The translations under genes and the position numbers were made by a program. A stretch of DNA of 5,693 nt, taken from the NCBI GenBank assembly GCA_003518245.1, contig DOZA01000018.1, positions 1 through 5,693 on the forward strand. The letters are read 5' to 3'. How positions within the stretch are numbered: position 1 is the stretch's first letter; the number at the start of each line of letters is the position of its first letter. The notes beneath the pieces were generated by a model. It did no database searches and was not told where the DNA came from. It saw only the letters and a program-made list of their open reading frames with translations. This DNA comes from Bacteroidales bacterium (GTDB lineage Bacteria > Bacteroidota > Bacteroidia > Bacteroidales > VadinHA17). Shown here piece after piece: positions 1 through 4,966 of this stretch.

Positions 1-22
1 AAATTTTCTTTAACAGACTCAT
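1..22 (-). CDS. Start of an unidentified downstream operon gene (partial)
   Basis: Seven nucleotides after the coaBC stop codon the minus strand has an ATG followed by six more sense codons (MSLLKKI) before the window ends. The short spacing and the Lys-containing, hydrophobic start would suit a secreted or membrane protein, but seven residues cannot identify it. From memory of gene order in Bacteroidetes, the gene after coaBC is often a DUF4835 (PorD-like) secreted protein followed by recN. That is an inference from context only. Confidence 0.35.
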
Positions 23-29
23 TTATTGT

Positions 30-689
30 TTATTTATTAATCATCGTCTCTATCCTGTTCAAAATATCAGTAGCTATCCCGGACTTTGATTTTAACTCAT
101 ATTTCTCAATAATATTGTTTTTGTCGATCAGTGTTACCTTGTTTGTATCGTACCTGAAGCCTGCTCCTTTATCTTTCAATGAATTAAGTACAATAAGATC
201 AAGGTTCTTTCTTTTCAGCTTATCGATGGCATTCATTTGCTCATTATCCGTTTCAAGAGCAAAACCCGCCAGCAATTGTCCAGGTTTTTTTATTTTACCT
301 AACTCTGCAGCTATATCAATGGTTGGTTTAAGCTTTATGACCATCTCCTGATCTTTTTTCTTGATTTTTGATTCTGAGCTTGATTCAGGTGTATAATCCG
401 CAACTGCTGCAGTAAGGATAGCTATATCACAATCAGTAAAATATTTCATTGTTTCAGCAGCCATTTCTTCTGCAGAAACAACATGAGAAATATCAATACC
501 CTCACAAACGGTAATATCTTCCACCGGCCCTAGCACCAGTATTACCCGTGCTCCTCTTTCAGATGCTTCCCAGGCAATGGCGATACCCATTTTACCAGAA
601 GAATAATTACCAATAAAGCGAACGGGATCTATTTTTTCGTGTGTAGGGCCTGCATTGACCAGTACAGTTTTACCCTTTAGTTTTGACTT
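30..689 (-). CDS. coaB: Phosphopantothenate–cysteine ligase domain (CoaB) of CoaBC, out of frame with CoaC
   Basis: This is the C-terminal half of bifunctional CoaBC. It joins cysteine to 4'-phosphopantothenate using CTP, in the cytoplasm, ahead of the CoaC decarboxylation. The frame is open from the A-run at 688-697 and gives 219 residues. It begins with KSKLKGKTVLVNAGPT and continues with HEKIDPVRFIGNYSSGKMG, the nucleotide-binding start typical of CoaB. Further in are AAVADYTP, the KIKKK lysine motif, and GAGFRYDTNKVTLID near the end. The ATG at 590 lies after the GPT and SSGK motifs, so it is not the true start. No ATG, GTG or TTG start exists between the A-run and position 590. The domain must therefore be translated by continuation from CoaC through a -1 shift, or the shift is a sequencing error. 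All expected CoaB motifs are otherwise present, and nothing suggests decay apart from the frame break. Confidence 0.9.
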   Translation of the reverse strand, partial: KSKLKGKTVLVNAGPTHEKIDPVRFIGNYSSGKMGIAIAWEASERGARVILVLGPVEDITVCEGIDISHVVSAEEMAAETMKYFTDCDIAILTAAVADYTPESSSESKIKKKDQEMVIKLKPTIDIAAELGKIKKPGQLLAGFALETDNEQMNAIDKLKRKNLDLIVLNSLKDKGAGFRYDTNKVTLIDKNNIIEKYELKSKSGIATDILNRIETMINK

Positions 690-1234
690 TTTTTTTTAAA
701 GAAATCACTTATTGACTCAACAATAGTTTCAGGCTCAGCCATCCTGCCTTTACCCTCCAGTCCACTGGCAAGCTCTCCGCTGGTGGGTTCAATAATCTTT
801 ACCTTTCTTTTCTCAAGCTTCTCCATGTTTTCATGGGTGCTTATATGCTCATACATATCCACATCCATTGAAGGAGCGATAAACACCTGACAACGAGCAG
901 CAAGATAAGTAGTTAAAAGAAGATTATCAACTATTCCTGAGGCCATTTTTGCGATGGTGTTTGCCGTAGCCGGGGCAATAATATATGCGTCAGCCCAGTT
1001 TCCAAGCTCAATATGGTTATTCCATTTGCCATCCACCGGATCGAAAGGATCTGTAAGGACAGGGTTTTTTGAAAGGGTTGCCAGGGTGAGAGGTGTTATA
1101 AAATCTTTTGCCGCAGATGTCATAATAACCTTTACTTCAGCACCAGACCTTATAAGCAAACGCACAAGAGTAGCTGTTTTATAGGCTGCTATGCCCCCGG
1201 TTATACCAATTAATATTTTTTTATTATTGAGCAT
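677..1234 (-). CDS. coaC: Phosphopantothenoylcysteine decarboxylase domain (CoaC) of CoaBC
   Basis: This is the FMN-dependent flavoprotein half of CoaBC, converting phosphopantothenoylcysteine to phosphopantetheine in CoA synthesis. As read it is 185 residues, against about 400 for the usual fusion. Visible family features are the flavin-binding GGIAAYK (13-19), the catalytic-type His at 74 in NHIELG, PATANT (88-93), and the PxMxxxMY segment PSMDVDMY (121-128). The substrate-clamp region LASGLEGKGRM (155-165) is also present. Compared with E. coli, the PXMN asparagine is Asp124 and the Cys158 position is Ser157. I believe both are common in Bacteroidetes CoaBC, but I cannot check this. The start ATG overlaps the rpoZ stop by one base (TAATG), implying translational coupling. 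The frame ends in a TAA just after a run of ten A's (residues FFKKKSQN). A -1 slip in the run leads straight into the CoaB domain, giving about 401 residues. Confidence 0.93.
   Translation of the reverse strand: MLNNKKILIGITGGIAAYKTATLVRLLIRSGAEVKVIMTSAAKDFITPLTLATLSKNPVLTDPFDPVDGKWNNHIELGNWADAYIIAPATANTIAKMASGIVDNLLLTTYLAARCQVFIAPSMDVDMYEHISTHENMEKLEKRKVKIIEPTSGELASGLEGKGRMAEPETIVESISDFFKKKSQN
688..697 (-). other. A10 slippery run at the CoaC/CoaB junction
   Basis: On the coding (minus) strand the reading is TTT followed by ten A's and then GTCAAAACTAA. In the CoaC frame this gives Phe-Lys-Lys-Lys-Ser-Gln-Asn-stop. The frame contains the heptamer A AAA AAA, the classical form of a -1 ribosomal slip site, and long A-runs also provoke transcriptional slippage. 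One extra A, or a -1 slip, restores the CoaB frame exactly. A homopolymer miscall in the source assembly would look the same. The frame break is certain in the given sequence; its cause is not. Confidence 0.6.
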
Positions 1235-1575
1235 TAAAGCGATTCATCTTTGCTTATTTCCTGTTCAGGTTTGCGATAATATATCTTATCTTCTTCAAAT
1301 TCTTTCAATGCAATAAGAGAGGGCTTTGGAAGTCTTTCATAAAACTTGGATATTTCAATCTGTTCACGGTTTTCAAAAACTTCTTCCAGGTTATCAGTAT
1401 ATGAAGCAAATTCTTCAAGTTTCTGATTAAGCTCCTGCTTTATTTCAACTGATATCTGGTTTGCCCTTTTGGCACATATCATTACAGTCTCGTAAATATT
1501 ACCCGTTTTCTTTTCAAAATCAGCCTTATTACGGGTTATTGTAGTAATAGCTGCATTCGTCTTCCTGTAATCCAT
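1234..1575 (-). CDS. rpoZ: DNA-directed RNA polymerase omega subunit, Bacteroidetes type
   Basis: This 113-residue protein matches the Bacteroidetes version of the omega/Rpb6 family. That family binds the beta' subunit and helps assemble and stabilise core RNA polymerase. The recognisable pieces are the start MDYRKTNA, the core GNIYETVMICAKRANQIS (25-42, equivalent to the conserved N-terminal helix of omega), and the acidic, family-typical segment DNLEEVFENREQIEISKFYE (61-80) followed by LPKPSLIALKEF. It shares only the central helix with proteobacterial omega, so general annotation often calls it a hypothetical or RpoZ-like protein. The start codon lies 3 nt after the bamD stop, and its own stop overlaps the coaC start by one base. 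It is thus the middle gene of a tightly packed operon. No Shine-Dalgarno sequence precedes it; the upstream stretch is A-rich, as is common in this phylum. Confidence 0.9.
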   Translation of the reverse strand: MDYRKTNAAITTITRNKADFEKKTGNIYETVMICAKRANQISVEIKQELNQKLEEFASYTDNLEEVFENREQIEISKFYERLPKPSLIALKEFEEDKIYYRKPEQEISKDESL

Positions 1576-1578
1576 TAT

Positions 1579-2382
1579 TTATTCTTTTGTTTCTTCAATA
1601 TTTAAAAAATCCGCGGTGGTATTATATATTTTCTGTATATCCTTACTGAATTTGGAATCAGGGAACTCCTCTACAAATGAATAGTATTCATCAAGAGTTG
1701 TCTGGAACCGTTCCTGCTGTTTTTCAGGAACACTGTTAAATGCATACAGATAGCTTGATTCAAGCTTCAGGAAGAGAAGCTCTTCCCTGTGCTTGGTAGC
1801 CGGATAATCTTTAAGGCTGTTATCAAGGGCTACAACTGCTGCCTTGTATTCCTCAAGGTCATAATAAAGTTTTGCATTTATATATGATTTTTCAACCAGC
1901 TTATCCTCAAGATCGTTTATCAAATTCTGCGCATTATCCAGTTTATCATTTGAAGGATAACGCTTTATAAAAAAGGTAAAAGCCTCAACGGCACTGTTTG
2001 TATATGCCTGGTCTAGCTGAGGTCTTGGCGACAGCATATAATCACAATAAGCAGTCAAAAAAGTGGCTTCCGCAGCATGCTCACTGTAAGGATATGTTTC
2101 AGCAAAATCCTTGTATGCAGTACCAGCCATAATATAATCACGCATATTATAATAACATTGCGCATTCAACCAGCTAAGATCCTCTGATTCAGCAGTTGCA
2201 CGATATCGTGGCAGTATCTGTCCCAATAACTCTGATGTACGCACATAACGTCCTTGCTCGAAATAATCTTTTGCTGCATTTTTCTTGAGCTCAAAATCAG
2301 TGCTCTTAAGTAATTTCTCATACTTACCACATGAAGAAGCTAATGCTACGATTATCAATAATATAAATACCCTTATCCTCAT
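1579..2382 (-). CDS. bamD: Outer membrane assembly lipoprotein BamD (YfiO)
   Basis: This is the lipoprotein partner of BamA in the complex that folds beta-barrel proteins into the outer membrane, facing the periplasm. The 267 residues begin with a lipoprotein signal: basic MRIR, a hydrophobic core, then ALASSC with the lipidated Cys at 18. Next comes CGKYEKLLKSTD, a start I associate with Bacteroidetes BamD. The rest is helical tetratricopeptide-type repeat: roughly 37-58 (AAKDYFEQGRYVRTSELL), 71-98 (NAQCYYNMRDY...DFAETYP), 105-143 (with AFTFFIKRYPSN) and 165-200 (INAKLYYDLEEYKAAVVALD...DYP), plus a C-terminal helix pair around 223-258. The length is normal for the family. It is the first gene of the operon, 3 nt ahead of rpoZ, with a candidate promoter just upstream. 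Confidence is high from the repeat pattern, the lipobox and the gene order. Confidence 0.93.
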   Translation of the reverse strand: MRIRVFILLIIVALASSCGKYEKLLKSTDFELKKNAAKDYFEQGRYVRTSELLGQILPRYRATAESEDLSWLNAQCYYNMRDYIMAGTAYKDFAETYPYSEHAAEATFLTAYCDYMLSPRPQLDQAYTNSAVEAFTFFIKRYPSNDKLDNAQNLINDLEDKLVEKSYINAKLYYDLEEYKAAVVALDNSLKDYPATKHREELLFLKLESSYLYAFNSVPEKQQERFQTTLDEYYSFVEEFPDSKFSKDIQKIYNTTADFLNIEETKE

Positions 2383-2398
2383 AATTAAAAATGTTGTG

Positions 2399-2406
2399 CA
2401 AAATTA
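2399..2406 (-). promoter_or_regulatory. Candidate -7 element for the bamD operon
   Basis: Read on the minus strand this is TAATTTTG, a full match to the Bacteroidetes -7 consensus TAnnTTTG. It sits 16 nt before the bamD start codon, which would give a leader of roughly a dozen nucleotides. No clear TTTG -33 element is visible at the expected distance; that stretch is an A-rich run instead. The assignment rests on one short motif and its position. Confidence 0.45.
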
Positions 2407-2416
2407 GTAATTTTTT

Positions 2417-2590
2417 TTATTCTATTTCTTTATAACGAAGAAAATCAGCACTTATTCTTTTTTGCAAATCCTGTGCCATGATTTTGCAAGGGACCCTGAC
2501 GCTACCGGTAATCGTACAGGGTATTCGTTTCGGTGCAACAATGGGCAGGAGAGATAAAATACCGAGTTTTGAATGTCGAATAACACCCAA
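2417..2590 (-). other. Unassigned 57-codon open frame and structured stretch between bamD and the synthase gene
   Basis: This covers most of the 331-nt gap between the two divergent genes. It is visibly richer in G and C than the flanking intergenic DNA. On the minus strand a frame of 57 codons runs from a TTG at 2590 to a TAA at 2417, with an internal ATG at 2479 (MAQDLQKRISADFLRYKEIE). The residues look protein-like but I recognise no family. The same DNA has two adjacent inverted repeats. TTGCAAATC (2462-2470) pairs with GATTTTGCAA (2480-2489). ACCCTG (2493-2498) pairs with CAGGGT (2517-2522) around the palindrome TACCGGTA. It could be a small gene, a gene remnant, a small RNA or a repeat element; I cannot decide between these. 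Confidence 0.25.
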
Positions 2591-2632
2591 TATTGATTAA
2601 ACAACTCAACAACCCCTAAACTCCATAAAAAT

Positions 2633-2674
2633 TAGGTATAAATAGGTATTTCACAATCAGACCTATTACCTATT
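2633..2674. repeat. Four-copy TAGGT/ACCTA repeat cluster over the synthase promoter
   Basis: TAGGTAT occurs at 2633-2639 and again at 2643-2649, spaced 10 nt, or one helical turn. The inverted form ACCTATT follows twice in direct tandem at 2661-2667 and 2668-2674. The copies flank the proposed -33 element and the last one overlaps the -7 element. AAATAGGT (2640-2647) and ACCTATTT (2668-2675) form perfect 8-nt inverted arms. The arrangement resembles an operator for a dimeric regulator. No regulator gene is in view, so the binding protein is unknown. Confidence 0.45.
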
Positions 2675-2678
2675 TTTG
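2649..2678 (+). promoter_or_regulatory. Candidate promoter of the alpha-oxoamine synthase gene
   Basis: TATTTTTG at 2671-2678 matches the Bacteroidetes -7 consensus TAnnTTTG exactly. TTTC at 2649-2652, 18 nt upstream, is a one-mismatch version of the -33 TTTG. Transcription would begin near 2683, leaving a leader of about 30 nt before the GTG start at 2714. The overlap with the TAGGT/ACCTA repeats suggests control at initiation. Confidence 0.5.
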
Positions 2679-2713
2679 TAACCAGATTTAAACTAATTAA
2701 AACACCGATTATT

Positions 2714-3973
2714 GTGGATATTTTTGAGAAGATAAGTAATAATAAAGGCTCACTGGGACAATACCAGGAAGTAGGTCATGGATATTTTACATTTCCAAAA
2801 TTAGAGGGAGAGATAGCTCCAAGGATGAAATTTATGGGACGTGAAGTCCTGACATGGAGTCTTAATAATTACCTGGGGCTTGCTAACAATCCAGAAGTAA
2901 GAAAAGCAGACAGTGAAGCTGCTGAAAAATATGGACTTGCTTACCCTATGGGTGCAAGGATGATGTCAGGTCAAACTTCAGTACATGAGAAGTTTGAATC
3001 AATGGCAGCTGAATTCGTTGGTAAAGAAGCTGCATACCTTTTGAATTATGGGTATATGGGAATGCTGTCAATTATCGATTCCCTGACAGACAGAAGGGAT
3101 ATAATCGTTTATGATTCAGAATCGCATGCCTGTATAATGGATGGATTACGTCTGCATATGGGTAAACGATTTGTCTACCCTCATAACGATATTGCTAATT
3201 GTGAGAAGCAGCTCCAGAGAGCATCAAAACTGGCAGAGCAAACAGGTGGTGGTATACTGGTAATAACCGAAGGAGTTTTTGGTATGGCCGGTGATCTAGG
3301 CAAGCTAGATGAAATTGCTGCTCTGAAAAAGAAATATAAATTCAGGCTTCTGGTTGATGACGCACATGGCTTCGGTACAATGGGTAAGACAGGTGCAGGA
3401 ACAGGTGAGCACTTTGGCGTACAGGATGAAATAGATGTTTATTTTGCAACATTTGCCAAGTCAATGGCTGGTATAGGAGGTTTTGTTGCCAGTACCAGGG
3501 AAGTGGTAAATTTCCTTATGTATAATATGAGATCACAGATATTCGCTAAATCCCTTCCTATGGCAATGACACTGGGCGCTATTAAAAGACTGGAGATGCT
3601 CAAATCAAATCCTGAGCATAAGAATAACCTCTGGAAAATAGTAAATGCTCTGCAGTCAGGCCTCAGAAATGCCGGTCTTGATCTTGGTAAAACACAATCA
3701 CCCGTAACTCCTGTCTTTCTTAAAGGTGGTGTTGCTGAAGCCTCACAGGTAACTTTTGATCTAAGGCAGAACTATAATATTTTCTGCTCTATCGTTGTTT
3801 ATCCTGTCGTTCCGAAAGGGGTAATCATGCTGCGGCTTATACCTACTGCTGTACATTCACTTGAAGATGTGCAACAAACAGTAAATGCTTTCAAAGATAT
3901 TGCGGAAAAACTCAGGACAAATGCCTACCCTAAAGAGGTTCCTGATTTCAGAGCTGCCACGGTAACGAATTAG
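2714..3973 (+). CDS. PLP-dependent alpha-oxoamine synthase (serine palmitoyltransferase or cysteate acyltransferase type)
   Basis: This enzyme condenses an amino acid with an acyl thioester, releasing CO2. In Bacteroidetes, members like this make the first sphingolipid intermediate from serine, or the sulfonolipid (capnine) precursor from cysteate. The 419 residues hold the family landmarks. They are NNYLGL (51-56), SGQTSVHE (85-92), the cofactor-stacking His138 in ESHACIMDG, TEGVFGMAGD (185-194), DDAHGFGTMG (215-224, with Asp215 and His218), and the Schiff-base Lys249 in TFAKSMAGIGG. The N-terminal block FEKISNNKGSLGQYQEVGHG and the acidic FPKLEGEI (27-34) differ from glycine C-acetyltransferase and BioF. 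The start is GTG, since no in-frame ATG precedes MDIFEK and the context fits family N-termini. The gene stands alone, with its own promoter and a terminator 38 nt after the stop. Family assignment is nearly certain; the choice between serine and cysteate as substrate is open. Confidence 0.88.
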   Translation: MDIFEKISNNKGSLGQYQEVGHGYFTFPKLEGEIAPRMKFMGREVLTWSLNNYLGLANNPEVRKADSEAAEKYGLAYPMGARMMSGQTSVHEKFESMAAEFVGKEAAYLLNYGYMGMLSIIDSLTDRRDIIVYDSESHACIMDGLRLHMGKRFVYPHNDIANCEKQLQRASKLAEQTGGGILVITEGVFGMAGDLGKLDEIAALKKKYKFRLLVDDAHGFGTMGKTGAGTGEHFGVQDEIDVYFATFAKSMAGIGGFVASTREVVNFLMYNMRSQIFAKSLPMAMTLGAIKRLEMLKSNPEHKNNLWKIVNALQSGLRNAGLDLGKTQSPVTPVFLKGGVAEASQVTFDLRQNYNIFCSIVVYPVVPKGVIMLRLIPTAVHSLEDVQQTVNAFKDIAEKLRTNAYPKEVPDFRAATVTN

Positions 3974-4010
3974 CGTATATTATCGCGGACTAACATGAAT
4001 ACACGATAAA

Positions 4011-4047
4011 AAATTCCCGGTTAATAAAAATTATTTGCCGGGAATTT
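4011..4047 (+). terminator. Intrinsic terminator after the alpha-oxoamine synthase gene
   Basis: AAATTCCCGG (4011-4020) and CCGGGAATTT (4038-4047) form a perfect 10-bp stem. Within the loop, AATAA (4023-4027) and TTATT (4031-4035) can extend the hairpin beyond a 2x2 internal loop. The T-rich tail (TTTATTCTT) is interrupted, so it is good but not ideal. An A-run before the stem means it could also work on the minus strand. It isolates the synthase gene from the damaged locus to the right. Confidence 0.8.
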
Positions 4048-4061
4048 AATTTATTCTTCAG

Positions 4062-4420
4062 ATGATACCTAGAATAATATTAATTTCCATTACATGGTTA
4101 ATGATTGCCGCCCACTTTTCAAGAGCTGATAATAACATATTGATGATAATATCACTACTAGTTCCATTTTTGCTTCTCAAAAAAGAAGACTGGCGCTTTT
4201 AGCATTAAAGGGGCTTACTTAGGCAGGAGTTCTTTTATGGATTTTTACTACATTAAATTATGCTCAGAAAAGAATATTATCGGGTGAATCATGGATACGA
4301 CTTGCAATAATACTTGGATTGGTTGTATTATTTACCCTGCTTAGCGGCTTGCTTTCAGTAAACTCGCACTGCTCGGTTCCATTAGTCCATTTTTATTATT
4401 TTTACCTCCCGTATGCCTGA
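4062..4420 (+). pseudogene. Broken gene for a small multi-pass membrane protein
   Basis: An ATG at 4062 opens a 46-codon frame (MIPRIILISITWLMIAAHFS, then RADNNILMIISLLVPFLLLK) that ends at a TAG at 4200-4202. From the A-run at 4179-4184 a shift of -1 continues the protein as RRLALLALKGLT, meets a second stop (TAG, 4220-4222), then continues as AGVLLWIFTTLNYAQKRILS and GESWIRLAIILGLVVLFTLLSGLL. Together these form one coherent small hydrophobic protein of about 100 residues. The pattern AAHF.RA ... GE.W.RLAIILG resembles a family of small inner-membrane proteins I recall from anaerobes, with no assigned function. A third shift near 4353-4356 may be needed at the C-terminus, where FSKLALLGSISPFLLFLPP appears in another frame. 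With two or three lesions it is not translatable as written. It precedes the DMSO-reductase-like remnant and may once have belonged to it. Confidence 0.7.
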
Positions 4421-4877
4421 TAAAGAACATAACACCTCTTGCTTTAGTGCAAGCATAAACCGCCGGAGCTTCGTAAAATGGTCATCTCTGGCAACCGGTA
4501 CTTTGCTGGGGCCAGGTGTACTTATATCATGTAGAAATAAAGCTAATGAGAAAGCTGAATTACCAAAAGGGGAAAAAATAATAAGAACAGGATGCCCTGC
4601 GCATAACTGCGGGGGTAAATGTCTGCTTAAAGTATATGTCAGTGATGGCATAATAACACGCATTGAGACAGATGACCGGCAGAAGGATGATATTTCGGAT
4701 CCACAGTTAAGAGCATGCATCAGGGGCAGGTCATACAGGAAAAGGCAGTATTACCCCGACAGGTTAAAACACCCTCTTCTTCGTACGGGACAGAGAGGTA
4801 AGGGAAAATTTAAAAGAATAAGCTGGGATGAAGCATATGATATTATGCAATCAAACCCCTGGCTTCACCTGAAATGA
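4413..4877 (+). pseudogene. dmsA: N-terminal fragment of a DmsA-like molybdopterin oxidoreductase
   Basis: The intact family member is the catalytic subunit of a DMSO-reductase-type enzyme. It carries a molybdopterin cofactor and one [4Fe-4S] cluster and is exported folded by the Tat system. Here 154 residues remain of an expected 700-800. Residues 16-22 (NRRSFVK) form a twin-arginine motif, followed by a hydrophobic stretch ending in LISC with Cys40, which may be a lipobox. The cluster ligands are visible as Cys61, Cys66 and Cys70 (CPAHNCGGKC) and Cys102 (RACIRGRSYR). PDRLKHPLLRTGQRGKGKF leads to ISWDEAYDI at 136-144, the usual start of the molybdopterin domain. Family likeness stops there, and the last residues (SNPWLHLK, then stop) are out-of-frame reading of dmsB sequence. 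The whole cofactor-binding domain is absent. The ATG at 4413 is the only sensible start, lacks a Shine-Dalgarno sequence, and follows an in-frame stop at 4383. Confidence 0.85.
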
Positions 4878-4966
4878 CTGAGCCCAACATAATTATCAGA
4901 CATCATAAAAACAGTATAGAAGCAGCTGGAAAAAATACAATAATAGCTAACAGAGAGGAGCTTTAA
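4847..4966 (+). pseudogene. dmsB: C-terminal fragment of a DmsB-like iron-sulfur subunit
   Basis: In the frame beginning near GCA at 4847 the sequence reads AIKPLASPEMTEPNIIIRHH, then KNSIEAAGKNTIIANREEL and a stop at 4964-4966. This parallels the end of E. coli DmsB as I remember it (VAPLPRAHFTKPNIVIKPN ... YLANPKEV). DmsB passes electrons from the membrane subunit to DmsA through four [4Fe-4S] clusters. About 39 of roughly 200 residues remain, and none of the cluster cysteines. The fragment is in a different frame from the dmsA piece, so no fusion protein is made. Its stop overlaps the dmsC start (TAATG), the normal operon arrangement, which supports the identification. Confidence 0.75.
4955..4960 (+). 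promoter_or_regulatory. Shine-Dalgarno sequence of the dmsC-like gene
   Basis: GAGGAG lies five bases before the ATG at 4966 and is the clearest Shine-Dalgarno sequence in the window. It fixes the dmsC start and implies translation linked to the end of dmsB through the TAATG overlap. Confidence 0.7.

Noticed and set aside
115..351. Plus-strand open frame of 78 codons
   Set aside because: It lies wholly antisense to the CoaB domain, whose motifs are clear, and the translation resembles no family.
588..590. ATG as a start for an independent CoaB protein
   Set aside because: It falls after the GPT and SSGK motifs of the nucleotide-binding site, so a protein starting there would lack essential parts.
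1040..1120. CoaC Asp124 and Ser157 as signs of a dead enzyme
   Set aside because: The changes relative to E. coli are, as I recall, common in Bacteroidetes CoaBC. Surrounding motifs and the catalytic His are kept. The coordinates given are approximate for this region of the gene.
954..1184. Plus-strand open frame of 76 codons
   Set aside because: It is antisense to the CoaC domain and shows no domain features.
2520..2563. GGTATT/AATACC inverted pair in the intergenic region
   Set aside because: The arms are only 6 nt with a loop of about 32 nt, easily expected by chance in AT-rich DNA.
3980..4009. TTATCG/CGATAA inverted pair before the terminator
   Set aside because: The short arms and 18-nt loop are much weaker than the adjacent 10-bp terminator stem.
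4382..4720. Minus-strand open frame of 112 codons
   Set aside because: It is antisense to the dmsA fragment, which has a Tat motif and iron-sulfur cysteines; the antisense product has no recognisable features.
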